Shown here: piece by piece, positions 1 through 5,693 of the stretch
Position numbering within the stretch: position 1 is the stretch's first letter
How the letters are laid out: each line of letters begins with the position of its first letter
Assembly (NCBI RefSeq): GCF_041687175.1
Contig: NZ_JAWLCK010000082.1
Coordinates: forward strand, 1 to 12,976
From: Lutispora sp041687175
Lineage (GTDB): Bacteria; Bacillota; Clostridia; Lutisporales; Lutisporaceae
Length of the DNA: 12,976 nucleotides
Reading direction: 5' to 3'
The notes under the pieces: model-generated
Databases searched by the model: none
Seen by the model: the letters and a program-made list of their open reading frames with translations, nothing else
What the model was told of the DNA's origin: nothing
Made by a program: the position numbers and the translations under genes

Positions 1-1104
1 TATTTGATGACAGAGATAACTCCCAGACTCAAAGAAGCAGCTCAAAGCTTCAAGGAGATAAAAAGAGAGATTGTCAATAATCTGGATATGGCGGCAAGAT
101 ACATAAAGGAATCTGGAGCTTCAGCTATCCACAATGCCAAGGTGAATTTGCAGAAAACCATAGACCTATTGGACAAAGCTATTTTGAAAAGCGATATAGC
201 ATTGCTTGGTGATATGAAGCTGGAGAAGGAATTGCTGAAGGCAGATAGTTTGCTTCAGAAAGCCAGGACTTTGCTGGACAAAGGAGATTACAACAAGGCA
301 TGGGATATTGTAGATAAAGTAAAAAGAAGCATTGAGGCACTGAACTGGAAGCCTTCCAATAGCAGAGTGATTCATCTGGCAAGCTTAAAGGATGGTCTTA
401 GGGAAAGTCCTAATATTGAGGACAAGCTTAAGGTTGCATTTAAAGCCCTTAATGATAATTTTAAAAATCAGGATTATACTCCAAGGAAGGTATATGAAGC
501 TATAAGAATATTGGGAGGGGATCATGAGGGGGAAACTGGAAGGTTTCTAGCTGGAGAGAAAGTCAATCAGGAAGATCTTCATAACAATATTAAATCTTTG
601 CTTATGAGGCTTTCGGATAAAGAGGGTGCCGCTTCGGAACTGGTTCAGAAAATCTCCGGGAATCAGCTATTAAATAAGGAAAGCAACGGGGTTCTCCAGT
701 CAATGTTCTTTGCACTGCCTTTGGTTATTAACGGTAAGATAAGCGACATGAAGGTATATATCAACTCTAAAAAGGATGAGAAAAAACTGGACTGGCAAAA
801 CTGCAGCATATTTTTTCTAATAGATACTAAGAAGCTGGGAGAGACAGGGGTTTTGTTGCAAGCCTCAGGAGGTAATCTGAATATTACAGTTAAGAATGAT
901 AGAGATGATCTGAAAGATATAGTGAGTCCTTTGCTTCAAGGATTTCAGGAAAATCTTAAGGAATTGGGTTATGAAGTAGGCAGCATAAATTTTACAAGAC
1001 TGAATAGCAAGGAAGAGGACAAGACTCTAAATCCAAATCGCTTGGGTGCTGTGTCTGCAAACCCAACAAGCACAATAAAGAAAGGATTTGACATTAGAAT
1101 ATGA
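1..1104 (+). CDS. FliK/YlqG-like flagellar hook-length-control-type protein (5' end probably outside window)
   Basis: The reading frame is open to the left edge; a TTG at 4 and an ATG at 7 are possible starts, but no upstream ribosome site is visible and the first visible residues look like the interior of a helical domain, so I treat the gene as 5'-partial. The visible part (about 365 residues) has a charged, helical N-terminal half (about 1-115) and a more beta-rich C-terminal region (about 235-345, with LPLVINGK and IFFLID stretches) that resembles the C-terminal domain of FliK-type hook-length proteins. It overlaps the next gene, an FlhB C-terminal paralog, by an ATGA junction. That pairing matches ylqG-ylqH of Bacillus subtilis and is the main reason for the call. 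FliK measures the hook and switches export specificity through FlhB. The family call is inference; the clostridial DUF6240-type proteins are the other name I would test. Confidence 0.5.
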   Translation, partial: YLMTEITPRLKEAAQSFKEIKREIVNNLDMAARYIKESGASAIHNAKVNLQKTIDLLDKAILKSDIALLGDMKLEKELLKADSLLQKARTLLDKGDYNKAWDIVDKVKRSIEALNWKPSNSRVIHLASLKDGLRESPNIEDKLKVAFKALNDNFKNQDYTPRKVYEAIRILGGDHEGETGRFLAGEKVNQEDLHNNIKSLLMRLSDKEGAASELVQKISGNQLLNKESNGVLQSMFFALPLVINGKISDMKVYINSKKDEKKLDWQNCSIFFLIDTKKLGETGVLLQASGGNLNITVKNDRDDLKDIVSPLLQGFQENLKELGYEVGSINFTRLNSKEEDKTLNPNRLGAVSANPTSTIKKGFDIRI

Positions 1105-1397
1105 TATACAAAAATATAAATCAAAGCCAGAAAAGAAAAAAGTCGGGAATGATGGCTGCAGCTCTTCATTATGATGACAGCGATGATGGTGCACCAAAGG
1201 TTGTTGCCAGCGGAAAGGGATTGGTAGCAGCAAAGATAATTGAAATGGCAAAGGAACGGAGTATACCTATAGAAGCGGATATGAGCCTTGTGGCAGAGCT
1301 TATCGATATGGACTTAGGTGATAATGTGCCACCTCAGCTTTACTCTGTTATAGCTGAGATATTGCTGCTTATTGAAAGAATGGAGAGTACAGTATAA
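1101..1397 (+). CDS. FlhB C-terminal-domain paralog (YlqH / EscU-YscU-HrcU family), no autocleavage motif
   Basis: This 98-residue protein matches only the cytoplasmic C-terminal domain of the export switch protein FlhB. Recognisable pieces in family order are AAALHYD (about 19-25), GAPKVVASGKGLVA (about 30-43), a helix with IIEMAKERSIPI, and the final PPQLYSVIAEIL. In true FlhB this domain follows a membrane domain and carries the NPTH autocleavage site just before the first strand. Here there is no membrane segment, and the NPTH position is occupied by unrelated residues (MMAAALHY). The ATG start overlaps the TGA of the upstream gene, so the two are translationally coupled. Stand-alone versions of this domain are known in Firmicutes (ylqH); their function is unsettled, and a link to flagellar export is inferred from homology and from the neighbouring fliS and flagellin genes. 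Confidence 0.8.
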   Translation: MIYKNINQSQKRKKSGMMAAALHYDDSDDGAPKVVASGKGLVAAKIIEMAKERSIPIEADMSLVAELIDMDLGDNVPPQLYSVIAEILLLIERMESTV

Positions 1398-1422
1398 AGA
1401 TTAAGAGGTTTTATGACGATAT
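1395..1422 (+). promoter_or_regulatory. Putative sigma-D (sigma-28) promoter for fliS and flagellin
   Basis: TAAA at 1395-1398 is followed after 16 bases by GACGATAT at 1415-1422. The Firmicute sigma-D consensus is TAAA, 14-16 bases, GCCGATAT, so there is one mismatch in the -10 element. The same 16-base spacing occurs ahead of flgM in this window. The predicted transcription start (about 1429) leaves a short leader before the TTG start of fliS at 1452. The function is inferred from the match and the position. Confidence 0.65.
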
Positions 1423-1439
1423 TTTAAGTGAAGGAATCT

Positions 1440-1446
1440 GGAGGTG
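1440..1446 (+). promoter_or_regulatory. Ribosome binding site that decides the fliS start
   Basis: GGAGGTG lies five bases before the TTG at 1452. The in-frame GTG at 1428 has no comparable site and would sit almost at the predicted sigma-D transcription start, so TTG 1452 is preferred. Confidence 0.75.
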
Positions 1447-1451
1447 TTATT

Positions 1452-1889
1452 TTGAGGATATATAGTGAACATGAAATAATGGAGATGAAACCTCAGGAGC
1501 TTACCTCTCTGCTATATCAGGCATTTTTGGAGAAGCTGAGAGGAGCTATAAAAGCCCTTGATAAAGGAGACCCTGTAGGCTCCAATTATCTGCTCCAGGG
1601 CTGCAATGATATATTGGAAAGACTGGGAGGAGGAATCAACTATAAGGCAGGGATTATAGCTGATCAGTTGGAAGCCTTGTATGATTTTTGTTCCCAGAAG
1701 CTTATAGAAGCAAATATTAATAAAGATAAAGAAATGTTGGAACAAGTATTAAAGATTATGGAGAATATATCTCAAGGCTGGTTTACAGCTATGGAAGCTT
1801 CTAATCTGGAAACAGGGATTAGTAAAAGACTGGAATACTATGAGGATCATTTATATTATGAGCTAGCAAATGTGGATATTATGGAATGA
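1452..1889 (+). CDS. fliS: Flagellar export chaperone FliS
   Basis: FliS binds the C-terminal helices of newly made flagellin in the cytoplasm, prevents early polymerisation and delivers it to the export gate. The 145-residue product has the family pattern: a short N-terminal segment, then PQELTSLLYQAFLEKLRGAI (about 13-32), the long helix with CNDILERLGGGI, DQLEALYDFCSQKLIEAN (about 76-93), and the closing ISQGWF. The length fits FliS (about 120-150). I chose TTG 1452 over the GTG at 1428 because of the GGAGGTG site. It lies directly ahead of flagellin, 28 bases apart, apparently in one sigma-D transcript. Having fliS upstream of the flagellin gene differs from Bacillus, where hag precedes fliD-fliS. 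Confidence 0.85.
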   Translation: MRIYSEHEIMEMKPQELTSLLYQAFLEKLRGAIKALDKGDPVGSNYLLQGCNDILERLGGGINYKAGIIADQLEALYDFCSQKLIEANINKDKEMLEQVLKIMENISQGWFTAMEASNLETGISKRLEYYEDHLYYELANVDIME

Positions 1890-1917
1890 AGTTACTTTGA
1901 AGAAAGGAGATTAAAAT

Positions 1918-3615
1918 ATGAGGATAAATACCAATATCCAGGCAATAAATGCCTATAGACAATTAACAGTGAGCCAGGGTAAGGTTTCAAAGAATATTGA
2001 GAAACTCTCCTCCGGCTTGAGAATTAACAGAGCCGGCGATGATGCAGCAGGCCTAGCCATATCAGAAAAGATGAGATCCCAGATAAGGGGGCTGCACATG
2101 GCGGAGAGAAATACATTGGACGGAGTATCTTTGATACAGACTGCCGAAGGTGCTCTACAGGAAGTACATAATTGCCTTCAAAGAATGAGGGAGTTGGCTA
2201 TACAGGCTGCCAACGGAACCATGGCTGAAAGCGATAGATTAGCTATACAAAACGAAATCGATCAACTGACTTACGATATAGACAGAATTGCAAAGACAAC
2301 CCAGTTTAATGCAAATCCACTTCTCAGAGGTTCTCTATTATCAAGGCCGGTAATAACTACTAATTCACCGGAAATAAAGTATGCAGGAAGCGGCACCTGG
2401 AAAGGGGATGTGGTAGCTGAACCCAGTGAAAGAGGACAGGTAGAGCTTGAACTGACAGCTAATCCAATAGATGGGCAGTGGCTAGTTATAAATGGAAAGT
2501 ATTATGAATTTGAAAAGCCAGACGATCCTTCTGATCCAGATGACGAAAAGTGGGGTGTACAAGCTGGTCGCATTGCTGTAATGGTTGGTAATGATAGTGA
2601 AGAAACCCTGAATAACTTATTGGATGCCATAGCACAAAGCGATAACATGTTTGATAGCGTAACCAGTGAAGTTATAGGATCTAGTCTATTCCTTAGAACA
2701 ACTAAAAATATGTCTCCACTGGAAGCTAAGCAGATTGAAGTAGATAAAGGCGGTTCAGGCGCCAGCTTTAAAGATGATGAAGGGAATGAAACAACAACTT
2801 TAAATGCCCCAGACACTTCCTCCAATTGGAAGACAGTGTATCTCAATTTTACAGAGCTGCCCAAGCCAGGAGACCAAATTATAATAGATGGTGTAACTAT
2901 TAGCTTTGCAGATAATTCTGTGCCTTATGATGACAGCACTAATAAAGCAGCGGTGGGAGTTAAGGATAGGACTGTATATGATGTTCTAGCAGAAGTATAT
3001 AATGTTATAACTGCTGCGAAAAACGAGAGTAAAGCAGAGGCTTTGGCAGATTATAAAGTTAATGGTAACTCATTGATACTTTCTACCAACAAGACTGATG
3101 ATGGTGATGGTAATGCATTGGAAGTTGAATTCAGGGATAATGATTTTGAAACCTATGCAGGTAAGGAAATGGATATAAAGCTTCAGATAGGAGCAAATGA
3201 CAGTGAAAGCATGAACCTTCTCATAGGTGTTGTAGATACAGCATTTTTGGGAATCGCCAGAAAGGCAGATCATAAAGGCATAATTTCTACTGCAGGAGTA
3301 GATGCAGAAGCAGGAATAAGTGTACTCAATGAAGAAGATGCTAATAATGCCATAGGATTCTTCGACAATGCCATAAGGATGGTTTCTGAGTCCCGTTCCA
3401 GACTTGGAGCTTATCAGAACAGGCTGGAGCACACCATATCAAACTTGACAACAGCAGCAGAAAACATGACTGCGGCAGAATCAAGAATAAGAGATGTGGA
3501 TATGGCTCTGGAGATGTCAGAATTCACGAAGAACAACATAATAAATCAAGCTGCAACAGCTATGTTGGCTCAGGCAAACCAACTACCCCAAGGCATACTG
3601 CAGCTATTACAGTAG
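1918..3615 (+). CDS. hag: Flagellin with a large, two-module variable region
   Basis: This is the filament subunit. The N-terminal D0/D1 region (about 1-140) begins MRINTNIQAINAYRQL and includes LSSGLRINRAGDDAAGLAI and MRELAIQAANGT. The C-terminal D1/D0 region (about 420-565) has SRLGAYQNRLEHTI, AESRIRDVDMA and ends with AMLAQANQLPQGILQLLQ. At 565 residues it is much larger than the roughly 300-residue Bacillus hag; the extra length is an exposed middle region (about 145-410) with two similar beta-rich modules (about 173-277 and 303-408). Residue 86 is a cysteine, uncommon in flagellins. AAAGGAG at 1903-1909 supports the ATG at 1918. No terminator is visible before the assembly gap begins 27 bases after the stop, so a further flagellar gene could be hidden in the gap. 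Confidence 0.97.
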   Translation: MRINTNIQAINAYRQLTVSQGKVSKNIEKLSSGLRINRAGDDAAGLAISEKMRSQIRGLHMAERNTLDGVSLIQTAEGALQEVHNCLQRMRELAIQAANGTMAESDRLAIQNEIDQLTYDIDRIAKTTQFNANPLLRGSLLSRPVITTNSPEIKYAGSGTWKGDVVAEPSERGQVELELTANPIDGQWLVINGKYYEFEKPDDPSDPDDEKWGVQAGRIAVMVGNDSEETLNNLLDAIAQSDNMFDSVTSEVIGSSLFLRTTKNMSPLEAKQIEVDKGGSGASFKDDEGNETTTLNAPDTSSNWKTVYLNFTELPKPGDQIIIDGVTISFADNSVPYDDSTNKAAVGVKDRTVYDVLAEVYNVITAAKNESKAEALADYKVNGNSLILSTNKTDDGDGNALEVEFRDNDFETYAGKEMDIKLQIGANDSESMNLLIGVVDTAFLGIARKADHKGIISTAGVDAEAGISVLNEEDANNAIGFFDNAIRMVSESRSRLGAYQNRLEHTISNLTTAAENMTAAESRIRDVDMALEMSEFTKNNIINQAATAMLAQANQLPQGILQLLQ

Positions 3616-3620
3616 CAAAA

Positions 3621-3642
3621 AAGACCCAAAAGGAATACCCTA
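3621..3642 (+). repeat. 22-bp direct repeat, left copy, next to the assembly gap
   Basis: The sequence starts AAGACCC and ends AATACCCTA, and it matches 3793-3814 at 21 of 22 positions. It begins five bases after the flagellin stop codon and runs to the first N. Identical words on both sides suggest that the assembler broke at a repeat. Confidence 0.8.
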
Positions 3643-3742
3643 NNNNNNNNNNNNNNNNNNNNNNNNNNNNNNNNNNNNNNNNNNNNNNNNNNNNNNNNNN
3701 NNNNNNNNNNNNNNNNNNNNNNNNNNNNNNNNNNNNNNNNNN
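3643..3742. other. Assembly gap (100 N)
   Basis: Exactly 100 ambiguous bases, a conventional length for a scaffold gap of unknown size. The true distance and content between the flagellin gene and the YaaR-family gene are unknown. Because the flanks are repetitive, the missing DNA could be a longer repeat array, or could include genes such as a second flagellin. Confidence 0.98.
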
Positions 3743-3763
3743 GTCACGGGTCACGAGTCAGGA
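3743..3763 (+). repeat. 7-bp tandem repeat at the right edge of the gap
   Basis: Three consecutive heptamers can be read: GTCACGG, GTCACGA and GTCAGGA. The array starts at the last N, so it probably continues into the gap. The third unit is degenerate, as is common at the end of an array. Confidence 0.75.
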
Positions 3764-3814
3764 CGGGAAAGGAATACCCCAGGCAATGCACCAAGACCCA
3801 AGAGGAATACCCTA
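3760..3814 (+). repeat. 33-bp-period repeat carrying the GGAATACCC word
   Basis: Two related blocks start at 3760 and 3793; over 20 aligned positions 15 match, ending in the shared word GGAATACCC. The second block includes the right copy (3793-3814) of the 22-bp repeat found left of the gap. Together with the heptamers this looks like a decayed minisatellite. I see no gene in 3616-3820. Confidence 0.65.
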
Positions 3815-3835
3815 TAGCGAATGGATGTGATAATC

Positions 3836-4273
3836 ATGAAAGTCAGAAACATCGAAAAAACCAATACAGAACATATAGCCTCTAGGAAGGCCAAGGACGA
3901 GGCTTCTATATCCTTTCGTGAGGTCATGTCCACTCGTAGAGACGAGATGGATGTGGAGAGATTAAATCGGCTCATGGAAGATGTGGATGCCCAAGGTAAA
4001 GTGTTGGCCCAATCTATGACCGTTGAGGATTTGAGAGATTATAAGAAAAAGGTAAAAGAGTTCCTCTCCGAAGCTGTTAAATATGGGTTGAAGATTCAAC
4101 AAAACAGAGGATTTAACAGAGGTGGGAGGATGAAAATATATAAAATCGTGCAAAAAGTGGATGATAAATTGCTGGAGCTGACGGATGCAGTAATAAACAA
4201 GCAAGAGAAGGGAATAAAGGTATTAAGCCTTATAGGAGAGATCCGAGGGTTGCTCCTTGATGTATATGCCTGA
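3836..4273 (+). CDS. YaaR family protein (DUF327)
   Basis: The 145-residue product matches the YaaR family: an unstructured, charged N-terminus, SISFREVMST (about 25-34), then LMEDVDAQGKVLAQSMTVEDLRDYKKKVKEFL, a GGRMKIYKIVQKVDDKLLELT segment, and the closing IGEIRGLLLDVYA, which is the typical family ending. The biochemical role of YaaR is not known to me; homologs often lie near flagellar or DNA-replication genes in Firmicutes. ATG 3836 is preferred over ATG 3821 and GTG 3827 because GGATGTG at 3823-3829 is a passable ribosome site six bases before it, and family members usually begin Met-Lys. A strong terminator follows. Upstream sequence is the repeat region and gap, so its promoter is not visible. 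Confidence 0.85.
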   Translation: MKVRNIEKTNTEHIASRKAKDEASISFREVMSTRRDEMDVERLNRLMEDVDAQGKVLAQSMTVEDLRDYKKKVKEFLSEAVKYGLKIQQNRGFNRGGRMKIYKIVQKVDDKLLELTDAVINKQEKGIKVLSLIGEIRGLLLDVYA

Positions 4274-4297
4274 TATGTGTACCTGGTGTAAGTTTAC

Positions 4298-4331
4298 AAC
4301 CGACTTGTAGAGAGTCGGTTTTTTATTTTTT
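4298..4331 (+). terminator. Intrinsic terminator after the YaaR-family gene
   Basis: A perfect 8-bp stem, AACCGACT (4298-4305) with AGTCGGTT (4313-4320), has a 7-base loop and is followed by a T-rich tract to 4331. It sits 24 bases after the YaaR stop. Confidence 0.92.
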
Positions 4332-4344
4332 GTATCAGTGCTTC

Positions 4345-4350
4345 TATAAT
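4345..4350 (+). promoter_or_regulatory. Possible -10 element for the sigma-factor gene
   Basis: A perfect TATAAT lies just after the terminator. The hexamer 17 bases upstream (TTTATT, 4322-4327) is a weak -35, so an activator or another sigma factor may be needed. If used, transcription would start near 4357, about 41 bases before the start codon. Confidence 0.4.
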
Positions 4351-4394
4351 GGCCTTATCCGCGGAAATATGGAAAAAGACCGGTCGGAAAGGCC
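4351..4394 (+). promoter_or_regulatory. Inverted repeat that overlaps the sigma-factor ribosome site
   Basis: GGCCTT plus TCCG (4351-4361, one bulged A at 4357) can pair with CGGAAAGGCC (4385-4394), giving about 10 base pairs around a 23-base loop. The right arm contains GGAAAGG (4386-4392), the ribosome site for the ATG at 4398. In RNA this could sequester the site; in DNA it could be a binding site. If transcription starts near 4357, the left arm would not be in the message, which favours a DNA role. Confidence 0.4.
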
Positions 4395-4397
4395 AAA

Positions 4398-4907
4398 ATG
4401 GATAAAAACACAATACTGGAGAAAGCACATCCATTGATTATTTCGTCAATTAACAAATATGCACTAAGCAAGGGTGAGTTTGAAGATTTGTATCAGGAAG
4501 GTGTAATAGTTATCTTGGAGTCTTTAGAAAAATATGATGAGACAAAAGCTGCAGATATATTTTACTATCTTAAAATGAAGCTTAAATATTTTTATCTGAA
4601 TTATGGTAGATACTATAAAAAGACTGTATCCATTAATGAACCCATAGGGGAAGGGATAGAGATGGGGGATACTTTGGTTGATGAATCTAGCTATATCGAA
4701 GAAGCTGTATTATCAAACATTGAAGTCAAAGAAGCATATAAAGCTCTTATGAATTTAAACTATGAAGATAGGTATATAGTCGAGGAAAGTATTATGAGAC
4801 AAAGAACTCTGGATGATTTAGCAAAGGAGTTAGGTATGAGCAGGACAACCTTGTTTCGAAGAAGAAAGAATGCAATAAAGAGAATATCTAATAAGTTGGG
4901 TAATTAA
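4398..4907 (+). CDS. Small sigma-70-family RNA polymerase sigma factor
   Basis: The 169-residue protein has sigma region 2 at about 10-75 (including FEDLYQEGVIVILESLEKYD and the aromatic run KLKYFYLNYGRYYKK) and a region 4 helix-turn-helix at about 136-163 (TLDDLAKELGMSRTTLFRR). Region 3 is reduced to a linker. The size and the two-domain layout fit alternative sigma factors of the group that includes clostridial UviA/TcdR-like factors and B. subtilis SigO, but I cannot place it in a named subgroup. It is isolated by the terminator upstream and a convergent gene downstream. The DUF1659-DUF2922-YvrJ genes 1.3 kb downstream are its likely targets, because these families commonly occur beside such sigma factors; in B. 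subtilis yvrJ lies in the sigO neighbourhood. Target assignment is inference. Confidence 0.85.
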   Translation: MDKNTILEKAHPLIISSINKYALSKGEFEDLYQEGVIVILESLEKYDETKAADIFYYLKMKLKYFYLNYGRYYKKTVSINEPIGEGIEMGDTLVDESSYIEEAVLSNIEVKEAYKALMNLNYEDRYIVEESIMRQRTLDDLAKELGMSRTTLFRRRKNAIKRISNKLGN

Positions 4908-4935
4908 TCCAATTTATGTAACATATGCAAAAAAT

Positions 4936-5289
4936 TCAATTATTTATTCTTTGAAGTAAATAAATCTCCTGCTCCTGTTTTATAAGGCGATTATCGATTT
5001 TTTTAATATCTTCCCACATGTAATTAAGCTCAGTCTTGATGGATTTGACATCACTTTTAAGCATCTTTACATCATATTTAATCGCCTTAACCTCTCCTTC
5101 TAATCTTGCCTGACCTGCTTTTAAATCATTAACATCTGTCCTTAATTCACTAACATCTGCCCTTAACCCATTTATATCTGTCCTCAGCCCTTCCTGACCT
5201 GTTCTAAGATCTTCATGGCTCCCTTTAAGCTCTCTGATGTCAGATTGCATATTTTCTAGGATTTGTAGAATTCTTTCCTCATTATTCAT
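4936..5289 (-). CDS. Heptad-repeat coiled-coil protein, function unknown
   Basis: The 117-residue product is almost entirely coiled coil. From about residue 35 to 105 it reads as uninterrupted heptads with Leu, Val or Ile at the a/d positions (for example LRTDING, LRADVSE, LRTDVND, LKAGQAR, LEGEVKA, IKYDVKM). There is no signal peptide or membrane segment. I do not recognise an enzymatic domain; similar short coiled-coil proteins are common unannotated genes in Clostridia. The start is the ATG at 5289, seven bases after GGAGGG; an in-frame ATG at 5304 is rejected because it abuts this ribosome site. It lies 52 bases downstream of the Spo0E-like gene on the same strand with no terminator between, so the two are probably cotranscribed. 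It may act as an oligomerising partner or antitoxin-like regulator, but nothing in the sequence decides this. Confidence 0.75.
   Translation of the reverse strand: MNNEERILQILENMQSDIRELKGSHEDLRTGQEGLRTDINGLRADVSELRTDVNDLKAGQARLEGEVKAIKYDVKMLKSDVKSIKTELNYMWEDIKKIDNRLIKQEQEIYLLQRINN
5131..5193. repeat. 21-bp tandem repeat inside the coiled-coil gene
   Basis: On the plus strand three successive 21-base units begin at 5131, 5152 and 5173, sharing a core ATCTGYCCT. Each unit encodes one heptad on the minus strand (LRTDVND, LRADVSE, LRTDING). The unit length keeps the reading frame, so slippage would change coiled-coil length by whole heptads. Confidence 0.75.
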
Positions 5290-5341
5290 GACATAACCCT
5301 CCATTTACTTATAATAAATTTATCAGTTTTTATAGATAAAA

Positions 5342-5536
5342 TCAATAATCTTTAAGCTCCATTTTCAAAGCCGTATATCTGTGAATTATTTCATCTAATT
5401 CCCTGCTCAAAGCCAGCACCTCATCATTCAGAGGATCTAATGTATTCATCATCATATTATGTAATTTGTCTCGCATCTGATCGATTGCGATTTCCAAACT
5501 TTTTAACTCTTTATACTTATCATCTAAACTATTCAA
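5342..5536 (-). CDS. Spo0E-like aspartyl-phosphate phosphatase
   Basis: Spo0E-family proteins remove phosphate from Spo0A~P and so delay sporulation. The 64-residue product shows the two-helix family pattern: IDQMRDKLHNMM (about 18-29), a short loop, and LALSRELDEIIHRY (about 41-54), which contains the signature SxELD at 44-48. The size is typical (50-85 residues). I chose the TTG at 5536 because GGGGGTGA lies five bases upstream; a longer reading from GTG 5578 would begin inside the palindromic operator and adds 14 residues not seen in the family. It is divergent from the XRE gene and shares its promoter/operator region, so it is probably controlled by that regulator. It is likely cotranscribed with the coiled-coil gene. 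Confidence 0.88.
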   Translation of the reverse strand: MNSLDDKYKELKSLEIAIDQMRDKLHNMMMNTLDPLNDEVLALSRELDEIIHRYTALKMELKDY

Positions 5537-5541
5537 AAAAG

Positions 5542-5549
5542 TCACCCCC
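5542..5549 (-). promoter_or_regulatory. Ribosome binding site that decides the Spo0E-like start
   Basis: On the minus strand this is GGGGGTGA, one mismatch from GGAGGTGA, five bases before TTG 5536. Confidence 0.7.
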
Positions 5550-5560
5550 AGTGCATTTCT

Positions 5561-5579
5561 AGTGGACATATTGTCCACT
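5561..5579. promoter_or_regulatory. Palindromic operator 1 in the Spo0E/XRE intergenic region
   Basis: AGTGGACA and TGTCCACT form a perfect inverted repeat of 8-base arms around TAT. It lies in the 5' leader of the Spo0E-like gene just past the predicted transcription start (about 5582). It is likely a binding site of the adjacent XRE regulator; that pairing is inference. Confidence 0.75.
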
Positions 5580-5588
5580 GCTTATTAT

Positions 5589-5617
5589 ATTATAATGGAC
5601 ATTATGTATAATGTCAA
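5589..5617 (-). promoter_or_regulatory. Consensus sigma-A promoter for the Spo0E-like/coiled-coil genes
   Basis: On the minus strand TTGACA (5617-5612), a 17-base spacer and TATAAT (5594-5589) are perfect matches with ideal spacing. Such a strong promoter implies repression, consistent with operator 2 lying over the spacer and -35 and operator 1 just downstream. Confidence 0.88.
5598..5615. promoter_or_regulatory. Palindromic operator 2 over the Spo0E-like promoter
   Basis: GACATTAT and ATAATGTC form a perfect inverted repeat of 8-base arms with a 2-base centre. It covers most of the -35/-10 spacer and part of the -35 of the minus-strand promoter. It shares the GACA/TGTC core with operator 1, but the centre spacing differs. 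Confidence 0.65.
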
Positions 5618-5623
5618 TATGAT

Positions 5624-5652
5624 TTTGTACACTTTGTCCAATCTATTATAAT
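5624..5652 (+). promoter_or_regulatory. Promoter of the XRE gene with an imperfect operator copy
   Basis: TTGTAC (5625-5630), 16 bases, and TATAAT (5647-5652) form a moderate sigma-A promoter. TTTGTACA-CTT-TGTCCAAT (5624-5642) is an imperfect copy of operator 1 with the same 3-base centre and covers the -35. This arrangement suggests autorepression of the regulator gene. Confidence 0.6.
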
Positions 5653-5693
5653 TTAATCTTCTGTGATAAAATAAGATTGATGAGGTGGTTTTT

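Noticed and set aside
2502..2864. A 120-codon antisense frame inside the flagellin gene.
   Set aside because: It is a shadow of the strongly supported flagellin frame and shows no family features.
3560..3754. A minus-strand open frame that spans the assembly gap.
   Set aside because: Most of its codons are N, the frame exists only because the gap has no stops, and it overlaps the flagellin end.
3743..3814. Possible CRISPR array in the repeats beside the gap.
   Set aside because: Units are 7 bp tandem without spacers and a 33-bp period with decayed copies; there is no alternation of constant repeat and unique spacer and no cas gene in view.
4908..4935. A terminator between the convergent sigma-factor and coiled-coil genes.
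   Set aside because: The only pairing (TTGG with CCAA) is four bases long and lacks a T run after it.
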